Made by a program: the position numbers and the translations under genes | Shown: one piece after another, positions 9,401-17,487 of the stretch | Numbering within the stretch: position 1 is the first letter of the stretch | How the letters are laid out: every line of letters starts with the position of its first letter | NCBI RefSeq assembly: GCF_014647375.1 | Contig: NZ_BMPB01000001.1 | Coordinates: forward strand, 558,001 to 622,000 | Length of the DNA stretch: 64,000 nt | Direction: 5' to 3' | Origin: Parabacteroides faecis | Lineage (GTDB): Bacteria > Bacteroidota > Bacteroidia > Bacteroidales > Tannerellaceae | Notes under the pieces: model-generated | The model's input: only the letters and a program-made list of their open reading frames with translations | The model's database searches: none | Told to the model about the DNA's origin: nothing

Positions 9401-9646
9401 TATTTACAAAACGGAGCTTATATGCGTATGAAGAACCTGCAAATAGGATATACATTCCCCCGAGCCTGGATGAATAAAGCGAATATCCAAAAGCTCCGTA
9501 TTTATGTTAGTGCAGAAAATCTTTTCACTATCAGTGGCATAGCTGATATGTTCGATCCCGAAGCAACTGCTGCCAACGGATTCAGCAATGGTAAGACATA
9601 CCCGCTATCTAAAACTATTTCATTCGGTTTAAATATCACTCTTTAA
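6461..9646 (+). CDS. SusC-like TonB-dependent outer-membrane transporter
   Basis: This protein imports oligosaccharides across the outer membrane using TonB energy. I place the start at 6461 (MKKRVTFLIVLLMVSIF..., a clean signal peptide ending near YAQQ), not at the upstream ATG at 6377, which would precede the -7 box. Mature order: a carboxypeptidase-D-like domain (NISGTVIDKNLNEPVIGASI), the TonB-box region DEVVVVGFGTQ, the plug (SLQGAVPGLN, NIRGTGTIG, DASSSSIYG), then a long beta-barrel ending in ISFGLNITL. The length of 1061 residues is normal. susD follows 12 bp later. The divergent HTCS is the likely regulator, so expression should follow the HTCS inversion. The neighbouring fucosidase and sulfatases suggest a sulfated, fucose-bearing ligand, which is inference. 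Confidence 0.95.
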   Translation: MKKRVTFLIVLLMVSIFHIYAQQQNISGTVIDKNLNEPVIGASIQIKGTTNGTITDLDGKFSINASKDDILVISYIGYTTQEIKLTGQSSLKIELNEDTQALDEVVVVGFGTQKKVNLTGAVATVDKKVLASRPVTSVSQSLQGAVPGLNLSTADLGGQLGQNMNVNIRGTGTIGKGSKGEPLILIDGMEGNMNNLNPEDVENISVLKDASSSSIYGSRAAFGVIMITTKKGKAGKMQINYNNNVRYSGPTNLPNQLDSYRFANFFNEASINQGGSVIFDEETIGRIQKYMAGELAETTIANGNNWHFHEKANDNVNWWKKHFQWAWSNEHNISLSGGTEKIQYYASGSYLNQNGNLRYGEDNYKRYNATAKVNTQINKYVDFNINTKFVRFDLDNPIYLEEGGLLYHDIARMWPMMPFKDPNGYYMRNGKLNQLVDGGRSKTHNDNIYMQGQLVVHPLKGWNIYAEAGMRIINQNKQTNLNPIYEHDVNGNPQALAFSGSYSPGASFARSAYLNSNFYTTSVYTDYTLQLKDHYFKALIGMNTEEYVYRELSAQRPDVISSLVPEISASTGEDKINSSKYNDWSTAGFFGRINYSYKDRYMVEMNVRYDGSSRFLRDQRWNVFPSFSLGWNVARESFFEPISNIINTLKPRVSWGMLGNQNTDSYYPFYLTQSVTANGGNWLMNGGKPTTAGVPGMVSSTLTWEKIYNTNIGIDLGMLDNRLNATAEYFIRRTKDMVGPAAEVGAILGTSLPNTNNAELKNKGWEIQLNWRDQIGKVNYNAGFNLSDYRAKVISYPNASKALWDADGNTLYYDGMTIGEIWGYETEGIAKSDEQMTEWLANNDQSKIGSAWGAGDIMYRDLNGDKVVDSGNSTAIDHGDLKVIGNNTPRFRFGLSLGADWKGFDVQMFFQGVMKRDIWLGGPMFWGADGGEWQSVGFSEHLDYFRPENTTSVFGANLDSYYPKAYLGDKGNKNKKTQTRYLQNGAYMRMKNLQIGYTFPRAWMNKANIQKLRIYVSAENLFTISGIADMFDPEATAANGFSNGKTYPLSKTISFGLNITL

Positions 9647-9658
9647 AATACAAAAACA

Positions 9659-11641
9659 ATGAAAAAAAATCTATTATACATCATAACATTGGCTGGTGCT
9701 TTATGCTCTTGTAACGATTTTCTTGACAAAGAACCGTTGGACGCTGTGCCCACCGACAAATATTTATTGACTGAAAGTGATTTGGCTGCTTATTCGGCTA
9801 ATCTGTACGATCAGCTTCCCTCCCATACACCCGGACAATATAATATGGGGGTATTCGTCACCGACAACAATAGTGACAACCAGGCCGCAAGCAATCCCAA
9901 TAGTTCATTTGTGAAGGGAGAAACCCGCGTAGCACAAAGCGGAGGTGCCTGGGATTTTGGAAAGATCCGTAATGTCAACTATTTCATCGACAAAGTACGC
10001 CCCCGGCTCGAGAATGGGGAATTAAACGGAACAGAAGCTAACAATAAACATTATTTGGGAGAAATGTATTTCTTCCGTGCATATATCTACTATACCAAAC
10101 TAGTTGCACTCGGCGACTTTCCCATATTGAAAAACTGGATTACAGAAGATTATGAGACTGTCAGGGAAGCAAGCAAAAGACGTCCGCGCAATGAAGTGGC
10201 ACGTTTCATCCTGCAAGACCTGGACTCGGCCTATTATTACATGAAAGAAACTCCGCCCATGACCAACCGGCTGACTAAAGATTGTGCCGCCCTTTTGAAA
10301 AGCCGTGTAGCCTTATTTGAAGGTACATGGGAAAAATACCACAAAGGGACAGCACGCGTGCCGGGTGGTCCGGGATGGCCGGGAGCGAACAAAGATTATC
10401 TGAAAGATTTTTCAATCGACATCGATTCTGAAATAAGATTCTTCCTGACAGAAGCCAAAGAAGCTGCTCAAATAGTTGCCGATAAATATTCGTTATCCAG
10501 CGATTATCCGTCTCTATTCAACAGCCAATCATTAAGTAGCACTTCTGAGGTATTATTATGGAGAGCCTATGATGCAAGTCTTACTCCTGCTGTCAACCAT
10601 TTTGTAGTGGGTTATATACAACGTAACGGAGGTGGAAATACCGGATGGACACGCAGTATGATGCAATCTTACCTGATGGAAAACGGATTACCGATCTATG
10701 CGAATAACTCCGGTTATCAAGGTGATAAGACCTATGAATCCGTAGCAGCCGATCGTGACCCACGTTTAGGATACAATACCATTTTACCCGGTGAATTATT
10801 ATCAGAAGGAGGAAGCAATATTGAATATCTTGTGAACGGATATGGTTATTATTATCGTGCACCTATCGTGCTGGGTCAGAATGAGAACAAATGCCCTACC
10901 GGTTATTCGGTAAAAAAAGGTCTGACAACAGATGCTGCACAAGGTCCGACGCTGCCTTCTACCACAGCTTGTGTAGTATTCCGGGCTGCTGAAGCATATC
11001 TGAATTATATGGAAGCTGATTATGAATTGAGCAACTCGTTAGATGCCAACAGTGGAAAATATTGGAGAGCTCTTCGTGCACGTGCCAATATGGATACCGA
11101 CTATCAGAAAACAATAAATGCAACGGATTTAAATAAAGAATTGGATTTTGCCCGTTATTCCGGCTCTGAATTAGTATCAACGACTCTCTACAACATCCGT
11201 CGTGAACGCCGCATCGAGTTTGCTGCCGAAGGACTTCGTCTGAATGACCTGAAACGTTGGCGTGCATTGGATATGATGCAGGGATATCACGTAGAAGGTT
11301 TCGATTTATGGAGTGAAAATTATGCACGTTATACAACGCCAACTCCCACTCCGGCAGCAGATGTTACTCTTTCGGTCGTTAATTTGATAGAATCAGGAAA
11401 TACAAATGCAAATGTATCTGCAAAATCAGAAAGCCAGTATCTTCGTCCTTACCGTATCAATACGAATAATATTGCTTACAATGGTTACAATTGGAACCAG
11501 AACAAATATCTGAACCCGATTGCCTTCGACCATTTCCGACTGACAACAGAAACAGAGGGTTCCACTGATTATGCTTCCTCTACAATTTATCAGAATCCGG
11601 GATGGAAGATAGAAACCAGCAGTCTTCCTGAAGGCGATTAA
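9659..11641 (+). CDS. SusD/RagB-family surface glycan-binding lipoprotein
   Basis: This is the lid and ligand-binding partner of the SusC barrel, exposed on the cell surface. The N-terminus is a lipoprotein signal with Cys at the lipobox (LAGALCSCNDFLDKEP), followed by acidic residues. SusD features include YFFRAYIYY-type TPR helices near residues 140-150 and the C-terminal signature NIRRERRIEFAAEGLRLNDLKRWRA (about residues 510-540). At 660 residues it is slightly long for the family. It is spaced 12 bp from susC and clearly co-transcribed, with a strong hairpin terminator 20 bp after its stop. The downstream enzymes may therefore be partly uncoupled from the susCD transcript. Confidence 0.94.
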   Translation: MKKNLLYIITLAGALCSCNDFLDKEPLDAVPTDKYLLTESDLAAYSANLYDQLPSHTPGQYNMGVFVTDNNSDNQAASNPNSSFVKGETRVAQSGGAWDFGKIRNVNYFIDKVRPRLENGELNGTEANNKHYLGEMYFFRAYIYYTKLVALGDFPILKNWITEDYETVREASKRRPRNEVARFILQDLDSAYYYMKETPPMTNRLTKDCAALLKSRVALFEGTWEKYHKGTARVPGGPGWPGANKDYLKDFSIDIDSEIRFFLTEAKEAAQIVADKYSLSSDYPSLFNSQSLSSTSEVLLWRAYDASLTPAVNHFVVGYIQRNGGGNTGWTRSMMQSYLMENGLPIYANNSGYQGDKTYESVAADRDPRLGYNTILPGELLSEGGSNIEYLVNGYGYYYRAPIVLGQNENKCPTGYSVKKGLTTDAAQGPTLPSTTACVVFRAAEAYLNYMEADYELSNSLDANSGKYWRALRARANMDTDYQKTINATDLNKELDFARYSGSELVSTTLYNIRRERRIEFAAEGLRLNDLKRWRALDMMQGYHVEGFDLWSENYARYTTPTPTPAADVTLSVVNLIESGNTNANVSAKSESQYLRPYRINTNNIAYNGYNWNQNKYLNPIAFDHFRLTTETEGSTDYASSTIYQNPGWKIETSSLPEGD

Positions 11642-11660
11642 TGATCTATTCATGATAAAA

Positions 11661-11692
11661 CAAGACCTCCATATTTTCTCCGGGAGGTCTTG
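11661..11692 (+). terminator. Terminator after susD
   Basis: CAAGACCTCC (11661-11670) pairs perfectly with GGAGGTCTTG (11683-11692), loop 12 nt, followed by a T-rich TTCTTTC. It separates susCD from the sulfatase-fucosidase-sulfatase genes. A weak -7-like TAACTTTA at 11730-11737 may start the second unit only 7 bp before its ATG. Confidence 0.75.
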
Positions 11693-11744
11693 TTCTTTCA
11701 AAATGATATTGTATTCCACTATAATTATGTAACTTTACTGCACC

Positions 11745-13196
11745 ATGAAAAAAACTATCACTCACACATTATTGCTATTTCCTATATTAGCAATGGGAAT
11801 ACAAGCACAAGAGAAACAGTCTTCTCCAAACCTGATCTTTATTATGGCTGATCAATGGCGCGGAGATGCTTTAGGATGCCTGGGTAAAGAGGCTGTAAAA
11901 ACACCTCATCTGGATCAATTGGCATCAGAAGGTGTTAACTTTACCAATGCAATCAGCAGTTATCCGGTATCTTCCCCGGCACGTGGCATGCTGATGACGG
12001 GAATGTATCCTGTACATAGTAAAGTTACCGGAAATTGTAATTCGGCAACAGCCCCTTATGGAGTCGAACTGCCTACCTCGGCACGCTGCTGGTCGGACGT
12101 CCTGAAAGATCAGGGATATGAATTGGGTTACATCGGCAAATGGCATCTGGATGCTCCTTACCAACCTTATATCGATACGAATAACAACAAAGGGAAAATA
12201 GCCTGGAACGAATGGTGCCCTAAAAACCGTCGTCACGGTTTCAGTCACTGGATCGCCTACGGGACATACGATTATCATCTGAAGCCTATGTATTGGGATA
12301 CGGATGCCAGCCGCGAGGAATTCTATTTCGTAGACCAATGGGGGCCGGAATATGAAGCCGACCGGGCCATCGACTATATCGCCAATCAAGATAATAAACT
12401 CCGCGACGGGGATAAACCCTTCGCCCTGGTCGTATCCATGAACCCGCCTCACACCGGGTATGACCTGGTTCCCGACAAATATAAAGAAGTATACCGGAAT
12501 GTAGATGTCGAATCACTATGCAACTCTCCCATCATCGCACCGAAAGGAACGGAATACGGGGATTTCTACCGGAAGAGCGTACTGGATTATTATGCTTGCA
12601 TGACCGGCGTTGACGACCAGGTCGGCCGCATTATCCGTGCACTAAAAGAGCGGGGGCTTTTCGAGAATACCCTCGTGGTATTCACCTCCGATCATGGTGA
12701 TAGTATGGGGATGCACGATCATATCGGAAAGAATATTTACTACGAAGAAGCCATGCGCGTCCCGATGATACTCACCTGGCCGGAGAAGATCGCACCGCGC
12801 CACGACTCGACACTGATGATCGGTTTTGCCGATCTCTATCCTTCACTATTGTCATTAATGGGCTTCAGGGAAGAGATACCTGCCGAAGTGGAGACGTTCG
12901 ATCTGTCTGCATCTATCCTTTCTCCCGATAAGGGCCAGGAGGTAATACAGCCTTATTATCAAGTCTCCTCTGAAAATTTAACGACTGGCTACAGAGGTTT
13001 CCGGACAAAAAAATATACATTTGCAGTACACGCTACAAACGGCCAGACTGACGAGTGGATACTGTTCGACCGCGAGCAAGACCCGTACCAACTAAATAAT
13101 ATTGCATCCGATCAGCCGGAATTGATTAAACAGTTTGCCAGCCGGTTAAAAGACTGGTTGAAGAAGACAAACGATCCTTTTACAAATAGCTTATAA
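11745..13196 (+). CDS. Sulfatase, serine-type (S1 family), secreted
   Basis: It removes sulfate esters from glycans in the periplasm or at the surface. The signal peptide is residues 1-21 (ending IQAQ). The N-terminal metal site is NLIFIMADQWRGD, and the maturation motif S76-S-P-A-R80 followed by GMLMTG marks the serine that becomes formylglycine. Because this is Ser and not Cys, activity needs an anaerobic sulfatase-maturating radical SAM enzyme, which is not in the window. Later metal and substrate residues appear in VVFTSDHGDSMGMHDHIGKN. Its 483 residues are typical. It is 10 bp from the fucosidase gene, so they form one operon. The exact sulfate position it attacks cannot be read from sequence alone. 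Confidence 0.92.
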   Translation: MKKTITHTLLLFPILAMGIQAQEKQSSPNLIFIMADQWRGDALGCLGKEAVKTPHLDQLASEGVNFTNAISSYPVSSPARGMLMTGMYPVHSKVTGNCNSATAPYGVELPTSARCWSDVLKDQGYELGYIGKWHLDAPYQPYIDTNNNKGKIAWNEWCPKNRRHGFSHWIAYGTYDYHLKPMYWDTDASREEFYFVDQWGPEYEADRAIDYIANQDNKLRDGDKPFALVVSMNPPHTGYDLVPDKYKEVYRNVDVESLCNSPIIAPKGTEYGDFYRKSVLDYYACMTGVDDQVGRIIRALKERGLFENTLVVFTSDHGDSMGMHDHIGKNIYYEEAMRVPMILTWPEKIAPRHDSTLMIGFADLYPSLLSLMGFREEIPAEVETFDLSASILSPDKGQEVIQPYYQVSSENLTTGYRGFRTKKYTFAVHATNGQTDEWILFDREQDPYQLNNIASDQPELIKQFASRLKDWLKKTNDPFTNSL

Positions 13197-13206
13197 ACAT
13201 AAACAC

Positions 13207-14592
13207 ATGAATACACGTTTTTATCTGGTAATCTTATTGATAGCAAGTTTTCTCCCGGCAATGGGACAACAAACGGAGATACCTCGCCCGGCACCTCATC
13301 AGTTGAAGTGGCACGAATCGGAAATGGGCGTCGTCTTCCATTATGACCTCCATGTCTTCGACGGCATTAAATACGGTCAGGGTAATAACCGTGTCCAGCC
13401 GATAGAGGATTATAATATCTTCAACCCGACCCAGCTGAATACCGATCAATGGGTACAGGCCGCCAAAGCAGCGGGAGCCAAGTTCGCCGTACTAACGGCA
13501 ACACACGAGACAGGCTTTGCCATTTACCAGAGCGATGTCAATCCGTATTGCCTGAAAGCGTTGAAATGGCGTGACGGCAAAGGAGATATCATCCGAGACT
13601 TCGTCAATTCATGTAGAAAATACGATATAATGCCCGGCATTTATGTCGGCATCCGATGGAATTCACTTTTTGGTGTTCATAATTTCAAGGTACAGGGGGA
13701 AGGAGAGTTTGCTGCTAACCGTCAACAATGGTATAAACATTTCTGCGAGCGCATGGTGGAAGAACTCTGCAGCCGCTACGGTGATTTATTTATGATCTGG
13801 TTTGACGGTGGCGCAGACGATCCGAAAGGCGACGGGCCGGATGTATTACCCATCGTCACCAAGTACCAGCCTGAATGCCTTTTCTATCATAACGTAGACC
13901 GGGCGGACTTCCGTTGGGGCGGTTCCGAGTCGGGTACGGTCGGTTACCCCTGCTGGTCCTCTTTCCCCTACCCTTACTCACACAGTAACAACACGGAAGG
14001 AAGCCGTAACCATAACGATCTACTGAAGCATGGTGACCAGGATGGTAAATACTGGGTCCCGGCTATGGCAGACACTCCGCTGCGTGGCATGAACGGGCGG
14101 CATGAATGGTTCTGGGAGCCGGACGACGAGAATACCATCTATCCGGTAGACAGCCTGATGAATATGTATTATAAGTCAGTCGGAAGGAATGCCACATTGA
14201 TCGTCGGACTGACTCCCGATACGACAGGACTGCTCCCTGCCGGCGATGTGCAACGACTGAAAGAATGGGGTGACGAGATCAACCGCCGTTTCTCCTCTCC
14301 CATTGCCTCTGCATCGGGACAAAAGAAAAGCCTGACACTGAAACTGGATAAACCACAAGCAGTCAACCATTGCATTATCCAGGAGAATATCGCTAATGGA
14401 GAACGTATCCGCCGGTATAAAGTGGAAGCCAAAGTAAACGGTAAATGGCAAACCGTCTGCGAGGGCGAGTCGGTCGGACATAAACGTATCGAACAATTCC
14501 CGGCAGTCGAAGCATCGGCTCTGCGCCTGACGGTCTCTCAATCGGTGGCACAACCGGATATACGAAACTTCAGTGTCTATAACGTTGAATAA
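13207..14592 (+). CDS. GH29 alpha-L-fucosidase, secreted
   Basis: It hydrolyses terminal alpha-L-fucose from oligosaccharides. The signal peptide is residues 1-20 (LPAMGQQ). The GH29 barrel follows, with family landmarks WHESEMGVVFHYD (about 35-47), AKFAVLTATHETGF (91-104) and the nucleophile Asp200 in MIWFDGG. After about residue 370 comes a beta-sandwich resembling an F5/8 type C carbohydrate-binding module (ending RLTVSQSVAQPDIRNFSVYNVE). The general acid is not conserved enough across GH29 for me to name it. It sits between two sulfatase genes with 10- and 22-bp gaps, which argues for stepwise removal of sulfate and fucose from one glycan, such as sulfated Lewis-type or mucin caps. Linkage preference is not inferable. 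Confidence 0.92.
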   Translation: MNTRFYLVILLIASFLPAMGQQTEIPRPAPHQLKWHESEMGVVFHYDLHVFDGIKYGQGNNRVQPIEDYNIFNPTQLNTDQWVQAAKAAGAKFAVLTATHETGFAIYQSDVNPYCLKALKWRDGKGDIIRDFVNSCRKYDIMPGIYVGIRWNSLFGVHNFKVQGEGEFAANRQQWYKHFCERMVEELCSRYGDLFMIWFDGGADDPKGDGPDVLPIVTKYQPECLFYHNVDRADFRWGGSESGTVGYPCWSSFPYPYSHSNNTEGSRNHNDLLKHGDQDGKYWVPAMADTPLRGMNGRHEWFWEPDDENTIYPVDSLMNMYYKSVGRNATLIVGLTPDTTGLLPAGDVQRLKEWGDEINRRFSSPIASASGQKKSLTLKLDKPQAVNHCIIQENIANGERIRRYKVEAKVNGKWQTVCEGESVGHKRIEQFPAVEASALRLTVSQSVAQPDIRNFSVYNVE

Positions 14593-14614
14593 ATAAGAGA
14601 TAAAATATACAAAC

Positions 14615-16156
14615 ATGAACAAAAGAATATTAGTATCACTCATAGCAATACCCTTACTGGGAACGACAAGACAAGCCGAAGCGGCAACCCCGCAGGACCG
14701 GCCGAATATTATTCTCTTTTTAGTAGATGATATGGGTTGGCAGGATACTTCCCTCCCCTTCTGGAAGGAAAAAACCCATTACAACGAAGTATATGAAACG
14801 CCCAATATGGAACGTCTCGCCCATCAGGGAATGATGTTCACCCAGGCGTATGCTTCCAGTATCAGTTCGCCGAGCCGTTGCAGCCTCTACACCGGTATGA
14901 ACGCCGGACGTCACCGGGTAACGAACTGGACCTATCCGAAGAATGCCTCCACCGACCGTAAAAGCGATGTACTGGAACTACCGGACTGGAATGTGAACGG
15001 TATCTGCGAAGTTCCCGGCATCGAACATACCTACCAGGTCACTTCTATGGCCCAAATACTGAAAGATAACGGCTATCATACCATCCACTGCGGAAAGGCA
15101 CATTGGGGAGCTCTCGATACACCGGGAGAGAACCCGTATCATTTTGGCTTTGAAGTGAATATTGCAGGACATGCCGGTGGCGGACTGGCAAGCTATCTGG
15201 GAGAAGCCAATTTCGGTAACCGGACAGACGGAAAACCGAGTCCCTGGTTCGCCGTTCCCGGATTGGATGAGTATTGGGGAAAAGATATTTTCATCACGGA
15301 AGCCTTAACCCAGAAAGCCATGAAAGCCTTGGATAAGGCACAGCAATACGACCAACCGTTCTTCCTGTATATGTCGCATTACGCCATCCACGTCCCGATC
15401 GACAAGGATATGCGTTTCTACCAGAAGTATATCGACAAGGGACTGGGAGAGAAAGAGGCTGCTTATGCCGCCCTGATCGAGGGAATGGACAAGAGCCTGG
15501 GAGATATCATGGATTACCTGGAGAAGAATAACCTGGCAGATAATACCATCATCCTTTTCATGTCGGATAACGGCGGACTTGCTGCCGAACCGGAATGGCG
15601 TGACGGTGTTCCCCATACCCAGAACTCTCCGCTGAACAGCGGTAAAGGTTCTGCCTATGAAGGTGGTGTCCGCGAACCGATGATCGTCAGCTGGCCGGGA
15701 AAAGTACAGCCGCAAACCAAGACAGATAAATACCTCATCATCGAAGATTTCTTCCCTACCATCCTTGAAATGGCAGGCATAAAGAAATACAAAACGATCC
15801 AGCCTGTCGACGGTGTCAGCTTCATGCCGTTACTGACCAACACCGGCGATCCTTCCAGGGGACGCAGCCTCTACTGGAACTTCCCGAATCTTTGGGGAAA
15901 CACCGGTCCGGGTATCGGAGCGACCTGCACGATCCGCCAGGGGGACTGGAAACTGATCTATTATTACGAGACCGGAAAGAAGGAATTGTTCAATATTCCC
16001 GACGATATAGGAGAAAAGAACGACCTGTCCGCCACTCATCCCAAACTGGTAAAGAAGCTATCCAAAGACCTCGGGAAACAGTTACGGAAAATGGAAGCAC
16101 AGCGCCCATCGTTCAAAGCGACAGGAAAGCCTTGTCCGTGGCCGGATGAGATATAA
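14615..16156 (+). CDS. Sulfatase, serine-type (S1 family), secreted
   Basis: This is the second glycan sulfatase of the locus, 513 residues, with an N-terminal signal (ending QAEAA). The metal site begins NIILFLVDDMGWQD. The maturation motif is S84-S-P-S-R88 followed by CSLYTG, so it too is a serine-type enzyme depending on anSME. Further conserved parts include HCGKAHWG and MSDNGGLAAEP. It resembles the arylsulfatase A-like S1 subgroup more than the first sulfatase does (long insertion around residues 115-145, and GKGSAYEGGVREPMIVSWPGK). The two enzymes therefore probably act on different sulfate positions. It is the last gene of the three-gene operon; no clear terminator precedes the small gene downstream. 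Confidence 0.92.
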   Translation: MNKRILVSLIAIPLLGTTRQAEAATPQDRPNIILFLVDDMGWQDTSLPFWKEKTHYNEVYETPNMERLAHQGMMFTQAYASSISSPSRCSLYTGMNAGRHRVTNWTYPKNASTDRKSDVLELPDWNVNGICEVPGIEHTYQVTSMAQILKDNGYHTIHCGKAHWGALDTPGENPYHFGFEVNIAGHAGGGLASYLGEANFGNRTDGKPSPWFAVPGLDEYWGKDIFITEALTQKAMKALDKAQQYDQPFFLYMSHYAIHVPIDKDMRFYQKYIDKGLGEKEAAYAALIEGMDKSLGDIMDYLEKNNLADNTIILFMSDNGGLAAEPEWRDGVPHTQNSPLNSGKGSAYEGGVREPMIVSWPGKVQPQTKTDKYLIIEDFFPTILEMAGIKKYKTIQPVDGVSFMPLLTNTGDPSRGRSLYWNFPNLWGNTGPGIGATCTIRQGDWKLIYYYETGKKELFNIPDDIGEKNDLSATHPKLVKKLSKDLGKQLRKMEAQRPSFKATGKPCPWPDEI

Positions 16157-16196
16157 ATATTAACGGAGATCACTACCCTCTTTCAACAATATATCC

Positions 16197-16204
16197 TATC
16201 TTTG
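16197..16204 (+). promoter_or_regulatory. -7 box before the small membrane-protein pair
   Basis: TATCTTTG fits TAnnTTTG exactly, 22 bp before the ATG at 16227. It indicates that the two small genes have their own promoter, independent of the sulfatase operon. Confidence 0.55.
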
Positions 16205-16226
16205 CCTGTAACAAAATTATTTAACT

Positions 16227-16481
16227 ATGAAGAATAAGCAAAAGACAAGGATTGTAGCCGTTCCTGTCATACAGGAGCAGATGCGGAGAGAAGAAATAAA
16301 TCTTCGCAAAGAGTATGGAATGTATTTATTGGACGTATCGAAGCTAATAGTCGGCGGAGCAGTTATTACAACGGCTATACAGCTTAATACTGATAAATTT
16401 CTAATTATAACAATCGCTGTTAGTATTGCGGTATTTTTCGGTATTTTTGGATTTATAGTATTAACCTTTAAAAAGAAATAA
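16227..16481 (+). CDS. Small two-helix membrane protein, DUF6722-like
   Basis: This 84-residue protein has a basic, charged N-terminal third (RREEINLRKEYG, MYLLDVSKL) followed by two hydrophobic helices (about residues 38-55 and 58-78) and a KKK tail. The pattern EYGxYLLDVSKL then two helices is the Bacteroidales DUF6722-like family as I remember it; no function is established. It is preceded by its own -7 box and followed 2 bp later by a 35-residue membrane peptide, so the pair is probably co-expressed before a shared terminator. A toxin-like or membrane-modulating role would be speculation. Confidence 0.65.
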   Translation: MKNKQKTRIVAVPVIQEQMRREEINLRKEYGMYLLDVSKLIVGGAVITTAIQLNTDKFLIITIAVSIAVFFGIFGFIVLTFKKK

Positions 16482-16483
16482 AT

Positions 16484-16591
16484 ATGGAACCAGCTTTATT
16501 ATTATATATCCTTTTAGGTGTTGCTGGTCTTGGAGCTTTTCTTTTCGCCATATCTCCGGCAGGTCGCCGTTGGTTAGATAAGAATAGTTGA
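16484..16591 (+). CDS. 35-residue single-helix membrane peptide
   Basis: A short frame (MEPALLLYILLG... to ...RRWLDKNS) begins 2 bp after the DUF6722-like stop. One hydrophobic helix (residues 4-23) is followed by a positively charged tail with PAGRRW, a topology expected for a small inner-membrane peptide. The tight coupling to the upstream gene and a strong terminator 15 bp downstream support it as real. I recognise no family. Confidence 0.5.
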   Translation: MEPALLLYILLGVAGLGAFLFAISPAGRRWLDKNS

Positions 16592-16605
16592 AAACAATAA
16601 CTCAG

Positions 16606-16650
16606 GCACGGATTACACTCATCTAATTAATAGAAACGTGTAATCCGTGC
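16606..16650. terminator. Bidirectional terminator
   Basis: GCACGGATTACAC (16606-16618) and GTGTAATCCGTGC (16638-16650) form a perfect 13-bp stem with a 19-nt loop, followed by TTGTTCTATT. It separates the small-protein pair from the convergent efflux operon, whose last gene ends at 16659. Confidence 0.8.
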
Positions 16651-16658
16651 TTGTTCTA

Positions 16659-17372
16659 TTATACAAACTTCTCCCTCTTCTGCAAATTCAGTAGTCCAAT
16701 CATCATCCAGACGATCCCTCCTATCAAAAGGAAAATACGATTCTTTACGATCAATCCTTCCCAGATCACCGGGAGGAAGTTATCGGGCACTTTAAAAGGA
16801 TTCAGCAGGATATTCCAGAAAGAGCGTTCTATGAAATTCATTTTACTGGTAATCATCAGGAGAATAGCCAGGATGATCGTTAGTACGGCTGTACCGTTCC
16901 CGCTATGCGTTATCGTGGAGAACATAAAAGCCAGGTTACCGAAGAAAACAAGCGGGAACATCAACTGGATAGACATCTCAAACGGATTGACCGGATACAA
17001 CAGCAAGGTAGCCAAATAGGAAAAAGCGACCAGGATAAAGAAAATAGCGACATAGATCATCAGCAAACGTACCCCCCAGACCTTATATTTATAATCGGGA
17101 ATACCAAAAAGTATCTCCAGTATCCGGCTGTCTTCATCGTTCTGAATACCGAATACGGCAGGATAGAAAACCAACAAGACACAAGGAAACATCAACAGGT
17201 CATAGATCAGCCCTTCATTGATCTCCGCACGGTTCCAGGCAGACTGAAACATAAAATAGGCAAAGAACACGAATGCAGCCAGCAAAAACCAGATGAATTT
17301 GCCGGCAAAGATGATCTTCAGATTATATTTTACTACTTTGGGCAGTAAAGGTATCAATTGCTTTATTGTCAT
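16659..17372 (-). CDS. ABC-2 type permease, last gene of the efflux operon
   Basis: This 237-residue polytopic protein has about six hydrophobic segments (for example WFLLAAFVFFAYFMF, LLMFPCVLLVFYPAVFG, MIYVAIFFILVAFSYLATLLLY, TAVLTIILAILLMI, IFLLIGGIVWMMIGLL). This is the architecture of ABC-2 permeases without their own ATPase. A cytosolic stretch with QNDEDSRILEILFGIPDYKYKVWG resembles the coupling region of such permeases. The nearest ATPase is the C-terminal domain of the RND-ABC fusion encoded immediately upstream, so the two are likely partners. The gap to that gene is 107 bp and is filled by a 23-bp tandem array, unlike the tight spacing elsewhere in the operon. Substrate unknown. Confidence 0.75.
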   Translation of the reverse strand: MTIKQLIPLLPKVVKYNLKIIFAGKFIWFLLAAFVFFAYFMFQSAWNRAEINEGLIYDLLMFPCVLLVFYPAVFGIQNDEDSRILEILFGIPDYKYKVWGVRLLMIYVAIFFILVAFSYLATLLLYPVNPFEMSIQLMFPLVFFGNLAFMFSTITHSGNGTAVLTIILAILLMITSKMNFIERSFWNILLNPFKVPDNFLPVIWEGLIVKNRIFLLIGGIVWMMIGLLNLQKREKFV

Positions 17373-17395
17373 AACTATCTTTTTATTACATATCT

Positions 17396-17487
17396 ATCAC
17401 TATTATCTTATACCGCTTAGCACTAGCATTCCATACTGTTCTTCACCAGCATCTTACACTGCTCAGCACTGGTATCCTGCTATCGGC
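17396..17487. repeat. Degenerate 23-bp tandem repeat, four units
   Basis: Units begin at 17396, 17419, 17442 and 17465. Units 2-4 share the pattern of CAC(T/C)-(A/G)G-(C/T)AT near the start and a CTG-containing end. The last unit overlaps the stop codon of the RND-ABC fusion gene (17480). The array fills nearly all of the gap between two operon genes. Confidence 0.6.
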
